Below, in pieces: positions 8,536 through 15,961 of a DNA stretch of 64,000 nt (position 1 is the first letter of the stretch; every line of letters begins with the position of its first letter). The notes beneath the pieces are model-generated. The model did not search any database and was not told where the DNA came from. It saw only the letters and a program-made list of their open reading frames with translations. Origin of the DNA: Brevibacillus_D fluminis_A (GTDB lineage Bacteria > Bacillota > Bacilli > Brevibacillales > Brevibacillaceae); the NCBI RefSeq assembly GCF_052072235.1, contig NZ_CM125436.1, positions 4,644,001-4,708,000 on the forward strand. The letters run 5' to 3'. Made by a program: the position numbers and the translations under genes.

Positions 8536-8931
8536 CTACTTACTTTTGTAATAAGAGTTTTTTCTAATGTATTGTGAGACCTCCTCGAAAGTTAACTCAC
8601 CGACCACGAATCCTACCGTTAGATCTGCCGCCTTCTTTTCATTCATCACCAGCACATGACCGTTAATAAACAAGAAGTAGGCCATGCATGCGAAAGCGGT
8701 TCGTTTATTTGCATTTTGAAACACATGATTTTTCGCAATGGATTCAAATATTGCGGTTGCCTTATCAAATATGTCCTTATAAAGTGATTCACCAAACATT
8801 GTTTGCAGGGGCCGATGAATGGCACTTTCAAGCAAAGCTTCATCCTTTACTCCTACCATCTCTCCCTTACTGTACTCTTCTATCATCTGTCTGTTGATCT
8901 CAATTGCAGTTTCTTTGGTTAAAAAAATCAT
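8536..8931 (-). CDS. Doc-like (death-on-curing, Fic-fold) toxin
   Basis: 131 residues, the usual size of Doc toxins. Doc kinases phosphorylate elongation factor Tu and stop translation. The Fic/Doc motif is present as HVFQNANKR (69-77): His69, Phe71, Asn73, Asn75, Lys76, Arg77. The rest of the fold is recognisable (EALLESAIHRPLQTMFGE, KAADLTVGFVVGELT). The start ATG overlaps the stop of a 44-codon gene upstream by 4 bp (ATGA), the arrangement expected for an antitoxin-toxin pair. Catalytic residues look intact. Target and toxicity are inferred from the family. Confidence 0.87.
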   Translation of the reverse strand: MIFLTKETAIEINRQMIEEYSKGEMVGVKDEALLESAIHRPLQTMFGESLYKDIFDKATAIFESIAKNHVFQNANKRTAFACMAYFLFINGHVLVMNEKKAADLTVGFVVGELTFEEVSQYIRKNSYYKSK

Positions 8932-9062
8932 CTATCAACCAAATCCTTGAAGGTCTTGTCATACAAGCGTTTCACAACATCCAGCGCTTCCGTGTTTAAT
9001 TCTTTTTCAAACTCATATTCTTCGTTCTTCTCTTCTTTCTCGTACTCTTTTTGTTGCCCCAT
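8928..9062 (-). CDS. Small acidic/charged protein, putative antitoxin of the Doc-like toxin
   Basis: 44 residues, too short for usual gene-calling cut-offs. It begins MGQQKEYEKEEKNEEYEFE, is rich in Glu and Lys, and ends LDVVKRLYDKTFKDLVDR, which could form an amphipathic helix. The ATG has GGAAGGTGAG 5 nt upstream and the stop overlaps the toxin start by 4 bp. It does not look like Phd (about 73 residues with an N-terminal DNA-binding fold): there is no room for a DNA-binding domain. Position and coupling make it the obvious antitoxin candidate, but the sequence alone does not prove it. Confidence 0.68.
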   Translation of the reverse strand: MGQQKEYEKEEKNEEYEFEKELNTEALDVVKRLYDKTFKDLVDR

Positions 9063-9163
9063 TTCGACTCACCTTCCCCCAGACGTTTTTCTTCTAGTTT
9101 ACTTCATTTCCTTCCCCTGAACACTGTACCTTTTGTTGTGTTTACTATCCACCCGATCTGTTC

Positions 9164-9191
9164 AGTATATGACAAAGCATCGCAATCCCAA
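9164..9191 (-). promoter_or_regulatory. Putative sigma-A promoter of the toxin-antitoxin pair
   Basis: TTGGGA (9191-9186), 16-bp spacer, TATACT (9169-9164) on the minus strand, about 100 bp before the small antitoxin gene. Confidence 0.45.
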
Positions 9192-9226
9192 ACTCCTCTA
9201 GTATTGCGTTACTTCAAAACTCCCCA

Positions 9227-10261
9227 TCACAACGCCTCAATATCCGCAACTAACCGCTCCACATTCTCCCGCTTGGTCGCCCAGCTCGTGCAAAATCTCA
9301 CCACGCTGTGCGAATCATCGAATTTCTCCCAAAACGAAAAGGAATACGTTTCTTTCAGTTTCGCCAGCACATCATCCGGCAAAATGGGAAACTGCTGATT
9401 GGTGGTGGAATCGTAGCGGAACGAAAAACCTTTCTTGGCGAACGCATCCCGGATCATGATCGCCAAATCGACCGCATGCTTGGCGATGTCCACATACAGG
9501 CCGTCTTCAAACAACGTTTCAAACTGGATGCCCAGCAATCTGCCCTTTGCGAGCATACCGCCGCGCTGCTTGATCATATACCGGAAATCTTTTTTCAGGG
9601 CGTCGTTCACGATAACGACCGCTTCTCCCAGCAAAGCGCCGACTTTGGTCCCGCCGATATAAAAGACGTCGCACAGCTTGGCGATCTCGGCCAACGACAG
9701 GTCGCTATCCGGTGCAGCCAGGCCGTACCCCATACGGGCGCCATCCATGAACAGAGGCAGTCCGCACTCCCGGCACACTCTGCTCAATGCCTCCAGTTCC
9801 GCTTTCGTATAGGTGGTTCCATTTTCCGTCGGGTGGGAAATGTACACCAGTCCCGGCTGTACCATATGCTCGTGTGTCACATCGTTCCAGTGGGCATCGT
9901 ATACTTCCTTGACCTGCTCCGCCGTGATTTTGCCGTCCGCGCTCGGCACAGGGAGCACCTTATGCCCAGTCGCTTCGATCGCTCCCGTTTCGTGTACGGC
10001 GATATGGCCCGTAGCAGCGGTCACGGCCCCTTGGTGCGGACGCAAAATGGAGGCGATGACCGTCATATTGGTCTGCGTTCCGCCAACTAAAAAGTGAACA
10101 TCCGCATTTGGCGCATCGCACGCCTTTTTGATGAATTCTCTCGCTCTTTCACAGTGCGGATCGACCCCGTATCCGGATGTCTGCTCCTCATTCGTTTCCA
10201 CCAACCGCTTCAAAATGTGCTCGTGGGCGCCTTCGGTATAATCGCTTTCAAACCGTATCAT
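9227..10261 (-). CDS. ltaE: Low-specificity L-threonine aldolase, PLP-dependent (beta-eliminating lyase family)
   Basis: 344 residues. Cleaves L-threonine or L-allo-threonine to glycine and acetaldehyde. Fold-type I PLP enzyme: Lys206 in YIGGTKVG is the Schiff-base lysine, Asp173 in FMDGARMG pairs with the pyridine nitrogen, and FLVGGTQTNM is the phosphate-binding region. Start context is odd: no ribosome binding site lies in the 10 bases before the ATG at 10261, because the left end of a transposon begins 6 bp upstream. Joining the sequences on either side of the element gives a GGAGAGG site at proper distance and an ATGA overlap with marR, so this was the second gene of a marR-ltaE operon and may now be poorly translated. 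Confidence 0.87.
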   Translation of the reverse strand: MIRFESDYTEGAHEHILKRLVETNEEQTSGYGVDPHCERAREFIKKACDAPNADVHFLVGGTQTNMTVIASILRPHQGAVTAATGHIAVHETGAIEATGHKVLPVPSADGKITAEQVKEVYDAHWNDVTHEHMVQPGLVYISHPTENGTTYTKAELEALSRVCRECGLPLFMDGARMGYGLAAPDSDLSLAEIAKLCDVFYIGGTKVGALLGEAVVIVNDALKKDFRYMIKQRGGMLAKGRLLGIQFETLFEDGLYVDIAKHAVDLAIMIRDAFAKKGFSFRYDSTTNQQFPILPDDVLAKLKETYSFSFWEKFDDSHSVVRFCTSWATKRENVERLVADIEAL

Positions 10262-10440
10262 TTCATCGGTATTAGCGCAGGAGACCCCTACCTCTATAGG
10301 TGGGGGAGAAATGCGCTTCGGCCAAGGACAGGCTTTTGCCTGTTCCGTTGTCCGAATTTTTCTCCTGCTACTCCTTTCTTGGATAAATTTCCACTAACTA
10401 GCATGGTATACTTTTCTTAGTGAAAGCGAGGTGACAAGAC

Positions 10441-11559
10441 ATGAAAATGACAATGACAGCGAAAATCAAGATCAATCCAACATCTGAACAGATTGAATTA
10501 CTGAAACAAACACTTGATGCTTACCGTGCTGGCTGCAATTACGTATCTTCTCTTGTGTTCGAACTAAAGCAGGTAGCACAAGCGAAATTACACAAAATGA
10601 CCTATGAACGGTTGCGTTCCGTCTATCTTTTACGCTCTCAAATGGCACAATCGGTTATGAAAACGGTACTTGCTCGCTACCAGTCCCTGAAAAGCAACGG
10701 TCATGACTGGACAAAAATACACTTTCGGAAACCTGAATACGATCTTGTGTGGAATCGAGATTATTCTCTCACGCAAGGGCGATTCTCGATTAACACGCTT
10801 CAAGGTCGTGTGAAGGTACCATTCGAAAGGAAAGGAATGGAGCAATACTTTGACGGTTCCTGGTCGTTTGGTACGGCAAAACTGGTAAATAAATACGGCC
10901 AGTTATTTTTGCATATCCCCATGACAAAAGAAATGCAAGAACCTTCCGACCATACCATCAACCAAGTTGTCGGTGTGGACATGGGCATCAACTTTGTTGC
11001 GGTCAGCTACGACTCTCAAGGGAAATCATTGTTTTTTACAGGAAGACCCATCAAGGATAAGCGTTCGAACTACAAGCACATGCGCAAACAACTGCAACAA
11101 GTAGGTACAGCTTCTGCTCGCAGAAAGTTGAAGCGAATTGGGCAACGAGAAAACCGTTGGATGACGGATGTGAACCATCAGGTATCAAAGGCACTCGTTG
11201 AACGATATGGAGCAAATACCCTCTTTGTAGTAGAAGACTTGACAGGTGTTCGCCAAGCCACCGAACGTGTGAAAATCAAAGACCGCTATGAAACGGTCTC
11301 TTGGGCATTTTACCAATTACGCAAGATGATGGAATATAAAACACTACGATCTGGTTCCAAGGTCATTGTGGTTGACCCAAGCTATACTTCGCAAACATGC
11401 CCGAAATGCGGACACACGGAGAAGGACAACCGCGATAAGAAAAAACATGCCTTCTGCTGTAAAACGTGCGGGTATCGATCAAATGACGACCGCATTGGCG
11501 CTATGAATCTCCAGCGAAAAGGAATTGAGTACATCGTTGGAGTGACTACACAAGCATGA
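10441..11559 (+). CDS. tnpB: TnpB RNA-guided nuclease of an IS200/IS605-family element
   Basis: 372 residues, normal TnpB length. TnpB is a RuvC nuclease guided by a right-end-derived RNA; it cuts the empty donor site and favours retention of the element, and is the ancestor of Cas12. RuvC residues are all present: Asp180 in VVGVDMGINF, Glu265 in LFVVEDLTG, and Asp349/Asp350 in SNDDRIGAMNL. The zinc ribbon is Cys320, Cys323, Cys340, Cys343. The site GCGAGGTGA lies 6-9 nt before the ATG. The copy has no stop codons or lost catalytic residues, so it looks active as a nuclease although tnpA is absent. Confidence 0.95.
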   Translation: MKMTMTAKIKINPTSEQIELLKQTLDAYRAGCNYVSSLVFELKQVAQAKLHKMTYERLRSVYLLRSQMAQSVMKTVLARYQSLKSNGHDWTKIHFRKPEYDLVWNRDYSLTQGRFSINTLQGRVKVPFERKGMEQYFDGSWSFGTAKLVNKYGQLFLHIPMTKEMQEPSDHTINQVVGVDMGINFVAVSYDSQGKSLFFTGRPIKDKRSNYKHMRKQLQQVGTASARRKLKRIGQRENRWMTDVNHQVSKALVERYGANTLFVVEDLTGVRQATERVKIKDRYETVSWAFYQLRKMMEYKTLRSGSKVIVVDPSYTSQTCPKCGHTEKDNRDKKKHAFCCKTCGYRSNDDRIGAMNLQRKGIEYIVGVTTQA

Positions 11560-11705
11560 CTTGTGTAGTTGGGCAGCTGTCAACCTGCCTATGGTAACAC
11601 CACGCTCGTATGAGTGAGAAAAGATAGGAGTCGTCAGACGCTCGCACTATTGGGTAGTTACAAGCCCCCACTTCAAGGCGTTAGCCTAAGTGGTGGGTAG
11701 TTGAC
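11560..11705 (+). ncRNA. Putative omega-RNA (right-end guide RNA of TnpB)
   Basis: In this family the guide RNA covers the 3' end of tnpB and the right end of the element, finishing at the element border, with the flanking chromosomal bases as guide. The 146 bp here fold into several hairpins, the last being CCCCACTT...AAGTGGTGGG. The guide would begin ATCCTCTCCCGCTCTG from 11706, inside marR. The 5' end is not determinable from sequence. Confidence 0.45.
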
Positions 11706-12146
11706 ATCCTCTCCCGCTCTGCTCAACTTTTGGTGAATCATGACTATGGCTGCATGTATTTCCTGAATTTCGTTTGGGGACAATCCCCGCAGCAAGCGGA
11801 TGATCTGCTCATCCGATTTCACGTCCAGCTGCTCGTAGAGCGCCACTCCTTTTGGCGTCAACCGGATCAGGCTGGTCCGGCTGTCCGAGGGCGATTGTTC
11901 CTTGCTGATCAGCCCGTCTTTGCCGAGCTTGGCGATGATCCTGCTCATGTAGCTGCGGTCGATGTCCAGCAGCTGAACCAGCTCGTTTGCGATGCATGTC
12001 TCCCTCATCCCGATCTCGATGATGACCCGCGCTTCGGTAAAGGAATAGCCGGTAGCGAGAACATGCTTATCCAGCACACCGAGCAAATTGGTATAAAATC
12101 GGTTGAACCGCCGAATATCGGCGATGACCCGATCCGTTTCCCTCAC
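11673..12146 (-). CDS. MarR-family transcriptional regulator, C-terminus altered by IS insertion
   Basis: 157 residues. Winged-helix dimeric repressor: recognition region IDRSYMSRIIAKLGKDGLI and wing SPSDSRTSLIRLTPKG are typical of MarR. GTG at 12146 has AAGGAGGG 7 nt upstream; an ATG further up lacks one. The last ten codons after ...SRAGED are read from the right end of the inserted element (positions 11673-11705); without the element the protein would end ...RAGEDMK with its TGA overlapping the ltaE ATG. The DNA-binding core is untouched, so function is probably kept. Two palindromic operators lie in its promoter, pointing to autorepression. Effector unknown. Confidence 0.87.
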   Translation of the reverse strand: MRETDRVIADIRRFNRFYTNLLGVLDKHVLATGYSFTEARVIIEIGMRETCIANELVQLLDIDRSYMSRIIAKLGKDGLISKEQSPSDSRTSLIRLTPKGVALYEQLDVKSDEQIIRLLRGLSPNEIQEIHAAIVMIHQKLSRAGEDVNYPPLRLTP

Positions 12147-12165
12147 AGGATCGCCCTCCTTTTTA

Positions 12166-12214
12166 GTGGACTTTGTCAACAATCACGATAGCTGATTTAG
12201 TGGACTGTGTCAAC
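12166..12214 (-). promoter_or_regulatory. marR promoter with two MarR-type operators
   Basis: Minus strand TTGACA (12213-12208), 17-bp spacer, TATCGT (12190-12185). Two near-identical imperfect palindromes, GTGGACTTTGTCAAC (12166-12180) and GTGGACTGTGTCAAC (12200-12214), lie 34 bp apart; one covers the -35 box and the other the start of the transcript. Autoregulation by MarR is inferred. Confidence 0.7.
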
Positions 12215-12304
12215 AATCATACAAAGGATGGCAGCACTAAAGCGCCTCCTGCTGCACCATTTCACCACGGCAGCGGATTCGCTTATACTAGACAAAAACT
12301 CCTG

Positions 12305-12335
12305 TTGACCCTCACGCAACGTGATAACGTACGCT
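12305..12335 (+). promoter_or_regulatory. MerR-type promoter with 19-bp spacer
   Basis: TTGACC (12305-12310), a 19-bp spacer containing the dyad TCACG-CAA-CGTGA, then TACGCT (12330-12335). The over-long spacer with a central dyad is the hallmark of promoters activated by MerR-family regulators through DNA untwisting. It lies 20 bp before the MerR gene itself, so autoactivation is likely. Confidence 0.75.
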
Positions 12336-12355
12336 CTACTTGTGGAGGTGATGAG

Positions 12356-13120
12356 ATGGCATACAAAGTAAAAGCCGTAGCCGAGCTGGTCGGCATCAGC
12401 GTGCGCACGCTCCATCATTATGATGAGATCGGCCTGTTGAAGCCGGATTCGACCACGCCGTCCGGCTACCGGCTCTATACCGATGAGAATCTGGAAACGC
12501 TGCAGCAGATCCTGTTTTTCAAAGAGATCGGCTTCAATCTCCAGGAAATCAAAGCGATTCTGGACAATCCCGCATTCGACCGCAAACATGCCCTGCAGTC
12601 TCATCGAGAGCTGCTGCTGCAAAAGAAGCGGCGGCTGGAGGAAATGATCCGCACCGTAGACAAAACCATTGAATCAATCGAGGGAGGAAACAAAATGGAA
12701 ACGAACAAAATGTTCGACGGTTTCTCGATGGAAGAGATCGAGAAGCATCGGGAAACGTACGCCGATGAGGCGCGCCGCCTGTACGGCAAAGAGATTGTGG
12801 ATGAGAGCGAGAAGCGGACCTCCGCTTATACCAAAGACGATTGGGCATCCATTAACGCCCAATGGAACGACATTTATCAGCAGGTCATCGCCGGTATGCC
12901 GAACGGCCCCGCCGACCCGCAGGTGCAAGCGGCCGTCGCCCGGCTAAGAGAGCACATCACCGCCAATTTTTACGACTGCACGCCGGAGATTTTTCGCGGA
13001 TTGGGCGATTTGTACGTGCAGGATGAACGGTTTACCAAAAACATCGATAAGCATCATCCGGGGCTGGCGGCATTTTTGCGCGAAGCGATGCATGTGTATT
13101 GCGACCGGTTGGCGGAATGA
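12356..13120 (+). CDS. MerR-family regulator with TipAS effector domain (Mta/TipAL-like)
   Basis: 254 residues. MerR helix-turn-helix at 2-70 (VKAVAELVGISVRTLHHYDEIGLLKP, then GYRLYT), dimerisation coiled coil about 75-110, and a C-terminal TipAS drug-binding domain about 115-254 (NAQWNDIYQQV, HHPGLAAFLREAMHVYCDR). Proteins of this build (Mta of Bacillus, TipAL of Streptomyces) sense thiopeptides or other hydrophobic compounds and activate efflux genes and themselves. The ATG at 12356 has GGAGGTG 5 nt upstream. No efflux gene lies next to it, so beyond its own promoter the targets are unknown. Confidence 0.88.
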   Translation: MAYKVKAVAELVGISVRTLHHYDEIGLLKPDSTTPSGYRLYTDENLETLQQILFFKEIGFNLQEIKAILDNPAFDRKHALQSHRELLLQKKRRLEEMIRTVDKTIESIEGGNKMETNKMFDGFSMEEIEKHRETYADEARRLYGKEIVDESEKRTSAYTKDDWASINAQWNDIYQQVIAGMPNGPADPQVQAAVARLREHITANFYDCTPEIFRGLGDLYVQDERFTKNIDKHHPGLAAFLREAMHVYCDRLAE

Positions 13121-13122
13121 GC

Positions 13123-13152
13123 AAGGAGGAGCGTCCGATGGCGCTCCTCCTT
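13123..13152. terminator. Bidirectional terminator between the MerR gene and the ADH gene
   Basis: AAGGAGGAGCG and CGCTCCTCCTT make an 11-bp stem with an 8-nt loop, placed between two convergent genes. Confidence 0.75.
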
Positions 13153-13156
13153 TCCA

Positions 13157-14209
13157 CTATCTGAACTTCGTAATGACATTAAACCCAAACGTCCGAAAAT
13201 GCGTCATCTCATCGAGAATGCCAGTCACGTCATCAAGCGCGACCTCGCGGGACACGAGCGACGCCGGATTCAGCCTGCCTTTGGCGATCATGGTGAGCAG
13301 GCCGTCATAGGCCGCATGCGGATTGCCGATGCTGCCGACGATCTCCAGCTCCATCGCCGTGATCGCATCGATCGGCAGGCCGACCATCCCGCCTTCCTCC
13401 TTCGTGGTCAGGCCGATCTGTACGTGGCGTCCGCCTTTACGCAGGCAGAGCACGGAGTTGAGGATCGTGTCGCGGATGCCGAGCGCGTCGATGGAAGCGT
13501 GTGCCCCGCCTTTGGTAATTTCCTTGATCGCCTCGGTGACGTTTTCCTTCCGGGCGTTGATGACCGCCACCGCTCCTTCCTCCTTCGCTTTCTCAAGCTT
13601 GGCGTCATCCACATCGACCGCGATGACCATCGCCCCGACCGCATTGCCGACCTGCACCGCAGACAGCCCGACGCCGCCTGCCCCGTGCACCGCCAGCCAG
13701 TTCCCCGGCTGAACATTCCCGCGCACGACACCGTGGTAGCCTGTCATGTACCGGCACCCGATCGCTGCGGCGGTCAACGTATCGACCTCATCGGGCAGAC
13801 GAATCAGGTTGAAATCGCCGTTTGGCACACGGACGTATTCGGCATACGCCCCATCGTAGCTGAAGCCGAAAATCGCCAGGTTATCGCACCGGTTGGAATG
13901 CCCGCTCAAGCAATTGGCGCAATGTGCGCAGCCTTCGTGGAAAGGCGTCGTGACGCGGTCGCCCACGCGGAAGTTTTTCACTTCTTTTCCGACAGCTTCG
14001 ATCACACCGCCCATCTCATGGCCCGGAATGATCGGCAGCTTCGGACTCAGCCCGATCCAATCCCAATCCCCCATCCAGGCGTGCCAGTCGCTGCGGCACA
14101 CCCCGCACGCTTCCACCCGGACGATCACGTCCTTCGGTCCCGGCGTCGGATCGGGTACCTCGCCGATCCGCAACGGTTTTTGCTGCTCGATAATTTGCGC
14201 TGCTCTCAT
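13157..14209 (-). CDS. Zinc-dependent alcohol dehydrogenase (medium-chain family)
   Basis: 350 residues. Cytoplasmic NAD(P)-dependent MDR dehydrogenase. Catalytic zinc ligands: Cys in ACGVCRSDWH and His in PGHEMGG; structural zinc lobe CAHCANCLSGHSNRC; Rossmann loop AVHGAGGVGLS. Second gene after the aldehyde dehydrogenase with a short gap, so the two form an operon that could oxidise an alcohol to the acid. The operon has a sigma-54 promoter and a divergent AcoR-like activator. Exact alcohol unknown. Confidence 0.9.
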   Translation of the reverse strand: MRAAQIIEQQKPLRIGEVPDPTPGPKDVIVRVEACGVCRSDWHAWMGDWDWIGLSPKLPIIPGHEMGGVIEAVGKEVKNFRVGDRVTTPFHEGCAHCANCLSGHSNRCDNLAIFGFSYDGAYAEYVRVPNGDFNLIRLPDEVDTLTAAAIGCRYMTGYHGVVRGNVQPGNWLAVHGAGGVGLSAVQVGNAVGAMVIAVDVDDAKLEKAKEEGAVAVINARKENVTEAIKEITKGGAHASIDALGIRDTILNSVLCLRKGGRHVQIGLTTKEEGGMVGLPIDAITAMELEIVGSIGNPHAAYDGLLTMIAKGRLNPASLVSREVALDDVTGILDEMTHFRTFGFNVITKFR

Positions 14210-14239
14210 CTTTTCATCCCCCTTGGTTTTGAAACGATC

Positions 14240-15742
14240 CTACTCGAGATTGACCCACACCGCTTTCACCTGCGTATACAGATCCAATGCGTACGAACCC
14301 ATTTCGCGACCATACCCGGACTGTTTGTAGCCGCCAAACGGCACCGCCGCATCCAGCGCATTGTAGCAGTTGACCCAGACCGTTCCTGCCTCCAGCGCAT
14401 GCGCGACTTTGTGCGCCTTGCGAATATCGGTCGTCCAGACGCCTGCGGCGAGGCCGTATTCCGTATCGTTCGCGCGGCGGATCACATCGGCGACCTGCGC
14501 TTCATCGTCAAACGGCATCGCGGCCACCACCGGGCCAAAAATCTCTTCCCGCGCAATCGTCATCCCGTCATGCACATCGGCGAAAATCGTCGGCGGGACA
14601 AAATAGCCCGCCCGATCCAGCGGCTCCCCGCCGGTAAGCGGGATCGCCCCTTCTTCCCGCCCCTTTTGCAAGTAACTTAAGACGCGCGCGAACTGCTCGC
14701 TCGAGACAAGCGGCCCGATCTGCGTCGACTCATCCAGCCCGTTCCCTTGCTTCATTTTGGACGCGTAGCTCGTCATGTCCGCCAGCACGTTGTCGTACAC
14801 CTTTTTATGCACGAACAGCCGCGAACCCGCGCAGCACACCTGCCCCTGGTTGAAAAAAATGCCCATCAAAGCACCCGGAATCGCTTTGGAAAAGTCGGCG
14901 TCGGGGAAAATGATGTTCGGCGACTTGCCCCCAAGCTCAAGCGAGACGCGCTTCAGGTTGCCGGCCGCCTGCTGCATGATCAGCTTGCCGACCTCTGTCG
15001 AACCGGTGAAAGCCACTTTGCGGATGCGCGGGTGATTCGTGATCGCGGCCCCGGCTGTCGGTCCATAGCCGGTAATGATGTTGACCACGCCATCCGGAAA
15101 ACCCGCTTTTTGAATCAATTCCGCGAGATAGATGGCAGAAAGCGGCGTCTGCTCTGCGCTTTTCAAAATGACCGCATTGCCTGTCGCGAGCGCTGCGCCC
15201 AATTTCCAGGCGGCGAGCAAGAGCGGGAAGTTCCACGGGATGATCTGCCCGACGACGCCGATCGGTTCGCGGCGCGTGTACGTCAGCATGTTCGGACCAG
15301 CCGAATTGTTGATCACCTCGCCTGACACCTTCGTCGCCCATCCGGCATAGTAGCGGAAATGATCGATCGCGAGCGGCACATCGGCCGCGCGGGCGTGACT
15401 GACCGGTTTGCCGTTGTCGATCGTCTCCAGCTGTGCCAGCGCTTCCGCGTGCTCCTCCATCAGGTCAGCGAGCTTCCACAGCAGCCGTCCGCGCTCGCTT
15501 GGCGTCACTTTTGCCCAAACGCCCTGCATCGCGCGCTCCGCCGCCTCCACCGCCCGGTCCACATCGGCCTCATCCGCCTCGTACACGGACGTGATCGCCT
15601 CGCCCGTCGCCGGATCGACCGTCTCAAACGTTTTGCCGGAGAGTGATTCCACGAACTCCCCCCCGATAAACAATTTCTTGGGACCGCCGGCCAAAAATGC
15701 GCCGACGCGGGGGTCCAACCCGACTTTCACCGTTTCTGCCAT
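14240..15742 (-). CDS. NAD(P)-dependent aldehyde dehydrogenase (ALDH superfamily)
   Basis: 500 residues, full length. Catalytic Cys lies in FFNQGQVCCAGSR, the general-base Glu in VSLELGGKSPN, the cofactor region in FTGSTEVGK, and IIPWNFPLLLA binds cofactor. ATG 15742 follows AAGGAGGAG; a longer in-frame extension upstream is not credible as it crosses the promoter. First gene of the operon, transcribed from the sigma-54 promoter about 50 bp upstream, followed by a zinc alcohol dehydrogenase. Likely oxidises acetaldehyde or another short aldehyde, as in AcoR/AdhR-controlled loci. Confidence 0.92.
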   Translation of the reverse strand: MAETVKVGLDPRVGAFLAGGPKKLFIGGEFVESLSGKTFETVDPATGEAITSVYEADEADVDRAVEAAERAMQGVWAKVTPSERGRLLWKLADLMEEHAEALAQLETIDNGKPVSHARAADVPLAIDHFRYYAGWATKVSGEVINNSAGPNMLTYTRREPIGVVGQIIPWNFPLLLAAWKLGAALATGNAVILKSAEQTPLSAIYLAELIQKAGFPDGVVNIITGYGPTAGAAITNHPRIRKVAFTGSTEVGKLIMQQAAGNLKRVSLELGGKSPNIIFPDADFSKAIPGALMGIFFNQGQVCCAGSRLFVHKKVYDNVLADMTSYASKMKQGNGLDESTQIGPLVSSEQFARVLSYLQKGREEGAIPLTGGEPLDRAGYFVPPTIFADVHDGMTIAREEIFGPVVAAMPFDDEAQVADVIRRANDTEYGLAAGVWTTDIRKAHKVAHALEAGTVWVNCYNALDAAVPFGGYKQSGYGREMGSYALDLYTQVKAVWVNLE

Positions 15743-15790
15743 CCTGCTCTCCTCCTTTGATTTGCATGAACTGCGTACGCCAATAGAGAA

Positions 15791-15808
15791 AAGCATGTTC
15801 CGTGCCAA
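15791..15808 (-). promoter_or_regulatory. Sigma-54 promoter of the aldehyde/alcohol dehydrogenase operon
   Basis: Minus-strand TTGGCAC-N5-ATGCTT; GG (15806-15805) and GC (15794-15793) are exactly 10 bases apart. The divergent neighbour encodes a sigma-54 activator. Confidence 0.82.
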
Positions 15809-15859
15809 GTGGAAAACGCTTACAAACAAGCGATTCACTTGCCTTTTTGCAGCGGAAAA

Positions 15860-15897
15860 TGGAACAGTTGCTCCATCAATTCGAGACGACTGCTCCA
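15860..15897. promoter_or_regulatory. Putative upstream activator sites for the AcoR-like regulator
   Basis: TGGAACAGTTGCTCCA (15860-15875) is a dyad with one mismatch; a related copy GAGACGACTGCTCCA lies at 15883-15897. They are roughly 80-115 bp upstream of the sigma-54 start and also just ahead of the activator gene's own extended -10 (TGGTAATAT, about 15911-15920), so binding could both activate the operon and repress the activator gene. Confidence 0.5.
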
Positions 15898-15961
15898 TTG
15901 TTAGAAAATTGTGGTAATATAAAATGGAATTGTCTCATTTCTTTCCCGAGGAGTGAATCGC

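Larger units (their letters stand above)
10267..11705 (+). mobile_element. IS200/IS605-type element with tnpB only
   Basis: About 1.44 kb. The left end carries a hairpin (CCCCTACCTC/AGGTGGGG, about 10285-10306) and the right end a hairpin (CCCCACTT...AAGTGGTGGG, about 11666-11697) followed by TAGTTGAC, the subterminal hairpin layout of this family. There is no tnpA, so it would need a Y1 transposase in trans. Boundaries are set by reconstruction: joining ...TTTCAT (to 10266) directly to ATCCTCTCCC (from 11706) restores a marR stop overlapping the ltaE start. No target duplication is expected for this family. Ends could be off by a base or two. Confidence 0.8.

Noticed and set aside
12162..12220. 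Repeats before marR as IS3-type transposon ends
   Set aside because: They resemble the IS3 right end by chance (GTGGA...TGTCAAC), but they are palindromic, occur twice 34 bp apart and overlap the -35 box, which fits MarR operators better; no transposase lies between them.
13199..14680. 493-residue plus-strand open frame across two dehydrogenase genes
   Set aside because: Mirror of the ADH and ALDH genes on the other strand, whose motifs are complete.
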